From an uncultured Succinatimonas sp. (lineage in GTDB: Bacteria > Pseudomonadota > Gammaproteobacteria > Enterobacterales > Succinivibrionaceae): a DNA stretch of 17,712 bases. The notes under the pieces were generated by a model that saw nothing but the letters and a program-made list of their open reading frames with translations, did not search any database and was not told the DNA's origin. Below, in pieces: positions 13,393 through 17,712 of this stretch. The translations under genes were made by a program, and so were the position numbers. Position 1 is the stretch's first letter. Each line of letters starts with the position of its first letter. The stretch is taken from assembly GCF_905203285.1 (NCBI RefSeq), contig NZ_CAJKVK010000041.1, forward strand, positions 1-17,712. The letters run 5' to 3'.

Positions 13393-14405
13393 CACAAAGC
13401 CTTTAAAGAATCCAGCGGCCAACGCGGAAAAACGTCAACCCCTAAAGTACCGATTTGTCCTGCTTTAAAACGCATCATTCCTGCAAGAGCTATCATCGCT
13501 CCGTTATCGGTACAAAATTCGCGGCGAGCAAAGAAAGCTTTTCCGCCGCGATTTTCCATTAATTCGGATAAACAGCTGCGAATGGCGGTATTGGCGCTGA
13601 CGCCGCCTGCCACGACTAAAGTATTAAGTCCGGTAATATTCAGGGCTCTTTCACATTTATGTCGTAAAGTATCGGCAACAGCATCGGTAAAGCAGCGAGC
13701 AATATCTCCTTTCTGCTTTTCTAAATCAGTACTTGCATGCACCGCATTTAATACCGCAGTTTTAAGTCCGGCAAAACTGAAGTCGCAATTAGGTCTGTCA
13801 AGCATCGGTCTGGGAAAATGATAAGCTTTGCTATTGCCCTTTTGCGCCAGCTTCTCAAGACCTGGACCGCCCGGGTAAGGAATACCTAAAAGCTTTGCCG
13901 TTTTATCAAAAGCCTCTCCTGCCGCATCATCAACCGATTGACCTAAAAGCTCATAAGAACCGGGTTTTTCAACTTTGATGAGCATTGTATGCCCGCCTGA
14001 AATAAGCAACGCGACAAAAGGAAAAGTCGGGGCAGGATCTTCAAGCATCGGAGCAAGCAAATGACCTTCCATGTGATGCACGGGAACTGCGGGAATATTT
14101 AAAGCATAAGCAAGCGCTCTTGCTTCCGTGGCGCCTACCAATAACGCTCCGATTAATCCGGGTCCTGCCGTATAAGCGACTGCGCAAAGATCATGCATGG
14201 AAGTTTCAGATTGCGCTAAAACTTCTCTTACTAAAGGAACGACTCTTTTTATGTGATCGCGGCTAGCAAGCTCCGGAACCACTCCGCCGTATTCGGCATG
14301 CATGGCAATCTGAGTATGCAGGACATGACCTACTAGACCTTTTTCATCATCAAAAACGGCCACGCCTGTCTCATCACAAGAGCTTTCAATTCCTAAAATA
14401 CGCAT
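13392..14405 (-). CDS. tsaD: tRNA N6-adenosine threonylcarbamoyltransferase
   Basis: A 337-residue protein, exactly the E. coli length, that transfers the threonylcarbamoyl group to A37 of tRNAs reading ANN codons, working with TsaB and TsaE. It has the ASKHA-type fold. Visible motifs are GIESSCDETG (residues 5-14), the metal-binding VHHMEGH with H111 and H115, the SGGHT loop, DDAAGEAFDKTAKLL, GGVSANTAIR and the late EFCTDNGAMIA with the third metal ligand Asp near residue 300. Nothing essential is missing. It is the first gene of the minus-strand string tsaD-folB-folK-uppP and diverges from rpsU, the arrangement found in E. coli. Only a weak Shine-Dalgarno (GAAG) is visible before the ATG. 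A possible -10 box TAAAAT lies at 14452-14447. Confidence 0.98.
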   Translation of the reverse strand: MRILGIESSCDETGVAVFDDEKGLVGHVLHTQIAMHAEYGGVVPELASRDHIKRVVPLVREVLAQSETSMHDLCAVAYTAGPGLIGALLVGATEARALAYALNIPAVPVHHMEGHLLAPMLEDPAPTFPFVALLISGGHTMLIKVEKPGSYELLGQSVDDAAGEAFDKTAKLLGIPYPGGPGLEKLAQKGNSKAYHFPRPMLDRPNCDFSFAGLKTAVLNAVHASTDLEKQKGDIARCFTDAVADTLRHKCERALNITGLNTLVVAGGVSANTAIRSCLSELMENRGGKAFFARREFCTDNGAMIALAGMMRFKAGQIGTLGVDVFPRWPLDSLKAL

Positions 14406-14547
14406 GCACTTTTATCTTCATGTGAAAAAATCAAACCCGATTGATAATTTTAGCAAAATCAGAGCGGTTTCAGTTAAAAAGATTACTTGCTTTCATGACT
14501 TTTTCTGTCTGAGTTTTCTAAATTTCAATGATGTGTTTTTTTACTTG

Positions 14548-14576
14548 TTTACTTTATAACCTTTTCTTTGTATAAT
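14548..14576 (+). promoter_or_regulatory. sigma-70 promoter of rpsU
   Basis: A perfect TATAAT -10 box at 14571-14576 and a TTTACT -35 box at 14548-14553 are 17 bases apart. Transcription would start near 14583 and leave a leader of about 67 bases that contains the hairpin at 14593-14618. Confidence 0.7.
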
Positions 14577-14592
14577 TCGCACGTTTATAACC

Positions 14593-14618
14593 AGCCGGAG
14601 TTTGTTTATAGCCCGGCT
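14593..14618 (+). promoter_or_regulatory. leader hairpin of rpsU
   Basis: AGCCGG (14593-14598) and CCGGCT (14613-14618) form a perfect GC-rich 6-base stem with a 14-base loop, in an otherwise AT-rich leader and 16 bases before the Shine-Dalgarno GAGGTG (14635-14640). It may control rpsU translation or message stability. I do not recognise a named ribosomal-protein leader motif. Confidence 0.45.
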
Positions 14619-14649
14619 TCGTCATTTTATAAGTGAGGTGGTTTTCCAC

Positions 14650-14865
14650 ATGCCAGTCATTAAAGTACGTGAAAACGAGCCGTTCGACGTTGCCTTGAGA
14701 CGTTTCAAGCGCTCCTGCGAAAAAGCCGGTATTTTGGCCGACGTAAGAGCCCGCGAATTCTACGAGAAGCCTACTACCGTGCGTAAGCGCGCTAAAGCTT
14801 CTGCAATCAAGCGCCACGCCAAGAAGATGGCCCGCGAAAATGCGCGCCGTACAAGGCTTTACTAA
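14650..14865 (+). CDS. rpsU: 30S ribosomal protein S21
   Basis: A 71-residue basic protein of the small ribosomal subunit, nearly identical in pattern to E. coli S21 (also 71 residues), from MPVIKVRENEPFDVALRRF through FYEKPTTVRKRAKAS to the ending ARENARRTRLY. S21 helps the 30S subunit pair with message start regions. The ATG at 14650 is fixed by the family and by GAGGTG nine bases upstream; a longer frame from 14602 is spurious. It diverges from tsaD as in E. coli, but a terminator at 14961-14993 follows and dnaG and rpoD, which usually complete the macromolecular synthesis operon, are not downstream. Confidence 0.98.
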   Translation: MPVIKVRENEPFDVALRRFKRSCEKAGILADVRAREFYEKPTTVRKRAKASAIKRHAKKMARENARRTRLY

Positions 14866-15255
14866 TCACGCACTTGTGTCTTAATAAGACATGACTGCTT
14901 GTTTAGTCTAGTTTTGTTAAAAAGCATTTGCTTTTTTAACGGTCTCTAGATTGTGTATTTAAAGGTCGACTTTATGTCGGCCTTTACTTTTTTAAAGGCT
15001 CAAAACAGTATCTATTGCCCTCCGCTTAGGTCTTTTTCCTAAGAAATATTAATATTGTCTTAATACTCTAAAAGCATATCTTTTTATATAAAAATAGTAT
15101 TTTTCTTTCTGCATTCTTTCTATTAAATTTTAAGTAAAAAACTATTAAAACTAACGGATTTCTAAGTAAATCGATCTACGATTTATTTGGATAAATCTTT
15201 AAGCATTGCAAATTAATGAGTCGAAAGATTTAAGATTTTGATTAAGCTCTATACA
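14866..15255. other. gene-free region between rpsU and the cytochrome gene
   Basis: About 390 AT-rich bases without a convincing gene. It holds several inverted repeats: TGTCTTA-A-TAAGACA (14877-14891), GTTAAAAAGC with its bulged complement (14916-14940), the rpsU terminator, CTTAGG/CCTAAG (15025-15043), TAAATCG/CGATTTA (15167-15185) and AAATCTTT/AAAGATTT (15193-15231). In AT-rich DNA some of these are expected by chance. The promoter of the following genes must lie here, but I cannot pick one with confidence. Confidence 0.5.
14961..14993 (+). terminator. rho-independent terminator of rpsU
   Basis: AAAGGTCGAC (14961-14970) pairs with GTCGGCCTTT (14976-14985) over ten bases with one U-G pair and a 5-base loop, then an A, a C and a run of seven T. 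It ends the rpsU transcript about 100 bases past the stop codon. Upstream, in the 3' untranslated stretch, are two further inverted repeats at 14877-14891 and 14916-14940. Confidence 0.85.
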
Positions 15256-15942
15256 ATGAAAGCTTTTAATTCATTTCTTATCAAAAATATCATGTACGTA
15301 CTGCTATTAAGTTCCATAGCAGTACTTTTTGTTCCGCGCGCATTTCCGCTGCTGCTGCATGAAATAGTAGGAACCGTGCTGTTTTGCGTCGTTCTTTTTC
15401 ACATTTATATCTTTCGTGATTACTTTCACTATAAGCAGCCTAAAAGCTTCACCTCTTTTTATAAAAACTTACTTATCTTGCTGACAGCCGTAAGCTTTTG
15501 CATCGTGATCATTAGCGGCATCGGCATATCGCATTATCTGTTTTCCGCTATTGATCTAGGATCGGGTCGTATTTACCACCAACTGCATGCCGGATCGGTT
15601 TTCCTCTTTTTAATATTTGCTTTTATGCATGCCGGTTTTTATTTTGATCGTTTCTTTGCGCTTATAAGCGATGCTTTAGGTAAAAAAGCTAAACTTGCGA
15701 TTATTTGCGCGCTTTACTTTATTGCTGCAAACGCTTTACCGCTTATCTTCTCTTATGAATTTTTTGACAAAATAACATTTAATCAAAGCTTTTCATTTTT
15801 TGATGATAAAAGATCGGTATGGCTTTATATAGTAGATAATTTCAGCATCGGCATTTTCTTTGCGCTTTTAAGCTACAACATTTACAGATTACTTTTAACG
15901 CTTGATATTAAAAGAATAAGGAAACAGCAAAATGATATATAA
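15256..15942 (+). CDS. b-type cytochrome-like membrane protein (DUF4405/ferric-reductase-like type)
   Basis: A 228-residue inner-membrane protein with about five or six hydrophobic segments. Two helices carry paired histidines with equal spacing: H35 and H49 (HEIVGTVLFCVVLFH) and H111 and H125 (HAGSVFLFLIFAFMH). Two helices each with histidines 14 apart is the pattern by which four-helix cytochromes hold two hemes b, one near each side of the membrane, so it probably moves electrons across the membrane; H108 is an extra candidate. I recognise no named gene. The last 11 bases overlap the aldo/keto reductase gene, so the two are made together. I chose ATG 15256; a TTG at 15238 would add six residues, and neither start has a clear Shine-Dalgarno. 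The electron donor and acceptor are unknown. Confidence 0.7.
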   Translation: MKAFNSFLIKNIMYVLLLSSIAVLFVPRAFPLLLHEIVGTVLFCVVLFHIYIFRDYFHYKQPKSFTSFYKNLLILLTAVSFCIVIISGIGISHYLFSAIDLGSGRIYHQLHAGSVFLFLIFAFMHAGFYFDRFFALISDALGKKAKLAIICALYFIAANALPLIFSYEFFDKITFNQSFSFFDDKRSVWLYIVDNFSIGIFFALLSYNIYRLLLTLDIKRIRKQQNDI

Positions 15943-16891
15943 AAATTTAGGATCAACGGACATTAAGATTTCAGCTTTATGCGTCGGCTGCATGAGCTTT
16001 GGCGAACGCTTTGAAGATTTTCATCTGTGGACTTTACCCTATGATGAAAGCAAGCGCATTATCGATCATGCTCTCGATCTTGGCATCAACTTCTTTGATA
16101 CCGCCAACTGCTATGCTCACGGAACTTCAGAAGAATTTTTAGGCAAAGCTCTTGCCTCCGTTCCCCGAGACAAAGTCGTAGTAGCATCAAAAGTGTACTT
16201 TAACGAAGGGCATCTTAGCAAAGAAGCAATTGAGCGTGAAATTAACGGAACTTTAAAACGTCTTAACATGGATTATCTTGATCTCTACATCATCCACCGT
16301 TTTGACAAAACAACACCGATTGAAGAAACCATGTCCGCTTTGGATTCGCTGGTAAAAGCCGGAAAAGTCAGAGCACTGGGTGCTTCTGCCATGTATGGCT
16401 ATCAATTCTATAACATGCAGCTTTGTGCCCGCGACAACGGATTAACTTCCTTCTCATCCATGCAGAATCACTACAACCTGCTTTATCGTGAAGATGAGCG
16501 CGAACTTATTCCTATCTGCAAACAAATGAATGTCTCCCTTACCCCATATAGTCCTCTTGCAGCAGGCCGTGTCGCCCGTCCTGATTGGGAAAGCTCAAGC
16601 CTACGCTCACAAAGCGACAAAGTAGCCAAAGCAAAATATGACGGCACGGAAGATGCAGATAAACTTATTGCCAAATCGGTTTATGAAATTGCTCAAAAGT
16701 ATGATGTAAGCATGGCGCAAATAGCTCTTGCCTGGCATTATGCCAAAGGAGTAACCGCTCCTATTATCGGCAGTACCAAGATAAGCCAATATGATGACGC
16801 GGTTAAAGCTATGGATATTTCGCTTACCGATGAAGATATTAAAGCCATTGAAGCGCATTATCTGCCGCATAAAGTGATGGGTGCAATTTAA
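15932..16891 (+). CDS. aldo/keto reductase
   Basis: A 319-residue NADPH-dependent oxidoreductase with a TIM-barrel fold. The catalytic tetrad of the superfamily is complete: D56 and Y61 (FFDTANCYAHG), K87 (VVASKVYF) and H122 (YIIHRFD). Later motifs are YSPLAAGRVARP and APIIGSTKISQ, the last forming part of the cofactor pocket. The N-terminus KNLGSTDIKISALCVGCMSFG resembles the YajO/oxidoreductase-type subgroup. The start is supported by AAGGA at 15918-15922, nine bases upstream. It overlaps the cytochrome gene by 11 bases in another frame, implying coupled translation. The substrate is unknown; a carbonyl compound or detoxification role is the usual guess for such enzymes. Confidence 0.92.
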   Translation: MIYKNLGSTDIKISALCVGCMSFGERFEDFHLWTLPYDESKRIIDHALDLGINFFDTANCYAHGTSEEFLGKALASVPRDKVVVASKVYFNEGHLSKEAIEREINGTLKRLNMDYLDLYIIHRFDKTTPIEETMSALDSLVKAGKVRALGASAMYGYQFYNMQLCARDNGLTSFSSMQNHYNLLYREDERELIPICKQMNVSLTPYSPLAAGRVARPDWESSSLRSQSDKVAKAKYDGTEDADKLIAKSVYEIAQKYDVSMAQIALAWHYAKGVTAPIIGSTKISQYDDAVKAMDISLTDEDIKAIEAHYLPHKVMGAI

Positions 16892-16953
16892 CTTTTCTCA
16901 TTAAAAGAGAGGAACAAAAAGCCTAAATTTAACTTTCTATTTCATATCATTTC

Positions 16954-16983
16954 AAAACGTCAGTCATGACTGACGTTTTCTTT
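16954..16983. terminator. perfect 26-base palindrome, terminator between convergent aldo/keto reductase and fic fragment
   Basis: AAAACGTCAGTCA and its exact complement abut at 16966/16967 (16954-16979), followed on the plus strand by CTTTT. The A/T ends make it work on either strand. It lies 63 bases past the aldo/keto reductase stop and 16 bases past the end of the fic fragment on the other strand, so it probably ends both transcripts. Confidence 0.75.
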
Positions 16984-16994
16984 TATCTTAAAAA

Positions 16995-17307
16995 TCAATT
17001 AGATATATCGTCAGTCACAACTGACGATTTCTTTAAATTAAGCAAAGAAAAATATTTTCTATAAGCGGTCAATATAATTTTCAAAAAATATTCTACAAAA
17101 GGCACATAAGTATGCTGATCTTCACGCCATTTGTCAGAGCTTTGCTGAAGAGCCTCGTAATAACCTTCTTTATTTTCTTCAATCAATTTCTCAAGACTTA
17201 TATATTTACCGACAAAACAATCAATCCTATAAAGCAAAAGAGACGTAAGCAACCTACTTGTTCTTCCGTTGCCATCATTGAAAGGATGAATGCACACATA
17301 GTCCAAA
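16995..17307 (-). pseudogene. fic: 3' fragment of a fic gene, interrupted by an IS200/IS605-type element
   Basis: Fic proteins transfer AMP or related groups from nucleotides to target proteins. This fragment begins with LDYVCIHPFNDGNGRTSRL, containing the complete catalytic HPFxDGNGR motif (catalytic His at residue 7 of the fragment), and continues with helices typical of the family (YISLEKLIEENKEGYYEAL and YVPFVEYFLKIIL). Everything before the motif is missing: the frame runs directly into the right end of the insertion element at 17308, so the N-terminal half, if still present, lies beyond the element. The C-terminus is also short: after AYRKYF it ends with a 16-residue tail, whereas many relatives continue into a winged-helix domain. 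It has no Shine-Dalgarno, so expression is unlikely. The last codons coincide with the hairpin at 17007-17028. Confidence 0.85.
17007..17028. repeat. second copy of the CGTCAGTC hairpin, inside the end of the fic fragment
   Basis: ATCGTCAGT and ACTGACGAT form a 9-base stem with loop CACA. Its core (17009-17026) equals that of the palindrome at 16958-16975 in 16 of 18 positions, differing only in the two central bases. Confidence 0.7.
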
Positions 17308-17480
17308 TTGACGTCCTCACCGGTCTAAAGGCCAGTGATTCCTACTGCTAAACAACAATATTGCTACTATTGTAAGCTTCAGAGGGTTCCTGCTGCCGAC
17401 CTCCAACGAGATTCGCTTGACAGGCTATCCGGGCAAGTCCTGCCCTTCTTAAGATGTTTTGTGCGGCATTGTGGTCGGCA
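17308..17480 (-). ncRNA. inferred omega RNA (reRNA) of the TnpB element, 5' limit approximate
   Basis: In IS605-family elements the guide RNA of TnpB is made from the 3' end of tnpB through the right end, and its guide is the DNA just outside. By that rule the scaffold here ends at 17308, using the hairpins at 17355-17373 (ACAATA/TATTGT) and 17317-17338, and the guide would begin at 17307, reading TTTGGACTATGTGTGC on the minus strand. The 5' limit is a guess; no expression signal was identified. Confidence 0.45.
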
Positions 17481-17712
17481 TTGGCCTCATACCCGCACTT
17501 TATACACTTGAATAGCGCCTGCTCTGTGCGGTTATCTTTACTTATATGTCCGCATTTTATGCAGGTTTGACTCGTGTATTGGGGGTTTACTTTAATCAGT
17601 ATTCCACCCTTAAGTTTGAGCTTATATTCAAGGTATGTGAAAAATTTATGCCATGCATCATTTAAAATAGAGCGGTTCAATCCCGACTTGGCTTTAACCT
17701 TAGTGCCGGGAT
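17348..17712 (-). CDS. tnpB: RNA-guided endonuclease TnpB (IS605 OrfB), C-terminal part, cut by window edge
   Basis: The last 120 residues of a TnpB protein, an RNA-guided DNA nuclease of IS200/IS605 elements that cuts DNA matching its guide and so favours retention of the element. The frame is open to the right edge; the start is outside. Visible parts: a helix leading in (LNDAWHKFFTYLEYK), the four-cysteine zinc finger (TCIKCG and FKCIKCG), then YEANADHNAAQNILRRAG, in which the Asp of ADHNAAQNI is the third RuvC catalytic acid. All of these look intact. The tail ending QQEPSEAYNSSNIVV is usual for OrfB. The full protein would be roughly 350-400 residues. It reads in the same direction as the interrupted fic gene. 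Confidence 0.92.
   Translation of the reverse strand, partial: PGTKVKAKSGLNRSILNDAWHKFFTYLEYKLKLKGGILIKVNPQYTSQTCIKCGHISKDNRTEQALFKCIKCGYEANADHNAAQNILRRAGLARIACQANLVGGRQQEPSEAYNSSNIVV

Larger units (their letters stand above)
17308..17712 (-). mobile_element. IS200/IS605-family element, right-end part (left end outside window)
   Basis: The visible part contains the 3' portion of tnpB and the right end. After the tnpB stop, the minus strand reads a hairpin (TCACTGG at 17338-17332 pairing with CCGGTGA at 17323-17317, one U-G pair, loop containing TTTAG) and then GGACGTCAA, ending at 17308. A subterminal hairpin followed by a terminal TCAA is how IS608-type right ends look. Immediately outside is the fic coding sequence, which places the boundary to within a base or two. 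No terminal inverted repeats or target duplication are expected for this family. Whether a TnpA transposase accompanies it cannot be seen. Confidence 0.85.

Noticed and set aside
13285..13821. 178-residue plus-strand frame antisense to folB and tsaD
   Set aside because: Both minus-strand genes are certain; the antisense frame has no recognisable family, no ribosome-binding site and arises from codon bias.
14602..14649. N-terminal extension of S21 by 16 residues
   Set aside because: S21 begins with MPVIKV in this family, the Shine-Dalgarno lies within the supposed extension, and the leader hairpin overlaps it.
14554..14817. 87-residue minus-strand frame opposite rpsU
   Set aside because: It is the complement of rpsU and its leader, with no independent support.
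1..17712. tRNA or rRNA genes, CRISPR arrays, or a phage attachment site
   Set aside because: I looked for cloverleaf-type repeats, regularly spaced direct repeats and duplicated junctions on both strands and found none that I could support by eye.

Overview
The window looks like chromosomal DNA of a gammaproteobacterium with fairly AT-rich codon use. The backbone genes glnE, ygiF, ygiM, cca, uppP, folB, tsaD and rpsU stand in nearly the same order and orientations as in Escherichia coli. The TRAP transporter, iron-dependent alcohol dehydrogenase and aldo/keto reductase, together with the slightly diverged protein sequences, would fit an anaerobic gut member of the Succinivibrionaceae/Aeromonadales. 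That placement is an inference, not a demonstrated assignment.

Layout: (1) 1-2224, plus strand: the 3' part of a TRAP transporter large permease, then an iron-containing alcohol dehydrogenase, closed by a strong terminator. (2) 2346-3812, plus strand: an lpxL-type lipid A acyltransferase and a small YjeI/DUF4156-like lipoprotein. (3) 3813-5142, minus strand: an accessory patch with an HI1420-type antitoxin, the broken HI1419/RelE-type toxin gene that belongs to it (one frameshift plus one in-frame stop), and a small P-loop kinase-like protein that resembles proteins I associate with Firmicutes. (4) 5197-9316, minus strand: ygiF-glnE, a two-gene unit. (5) 9557-11615, plus strand, divergent from ygiF: ygiM-cca. 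(6) 11652-14405, minus strand: tsaD-folB-folK-uppP, tightly packed with a 1-base overlap and gaps of 11 and 2 bases. (7) 14548-14993, plus strand: rpsU with its own promoter, leader hairpin and terminator; dnaG and rpoD do not follow. (8) 15256-16891, plus strand: a four-helix-type b cytochrome overlapping an aldo/keto reductase. (9) 16954-17712, minus strand: the 3' fragment of a fic gene cut by an IS200/IS605-family element, whose tnpB 3' part and right end are visible. The left end of the element and the rest of fic lie beyond the window.

Functionally, glnE controls glutamine synthetase by reversible adenylylation. cca, tsaD and rpsU serve tRNA maturation and translation. folB and folK catalyse consecutive steps of folate synthesis. 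uppP recycles the undecaprenyl carrier and lpxL builds lipid A. I see no wholly new system. The most informative spots are the TnpB element whose right end and presumed guide can be read directly against the interrupted fic gene, the toxin-antitoxin locus that kept an intact antitoxin and a palindrome in its promoter while the toxin decayed, the loss of the rpsU-dnaG-rpoD linkage, and the overlapping cytochrome b/aldo-keto reductase pair.
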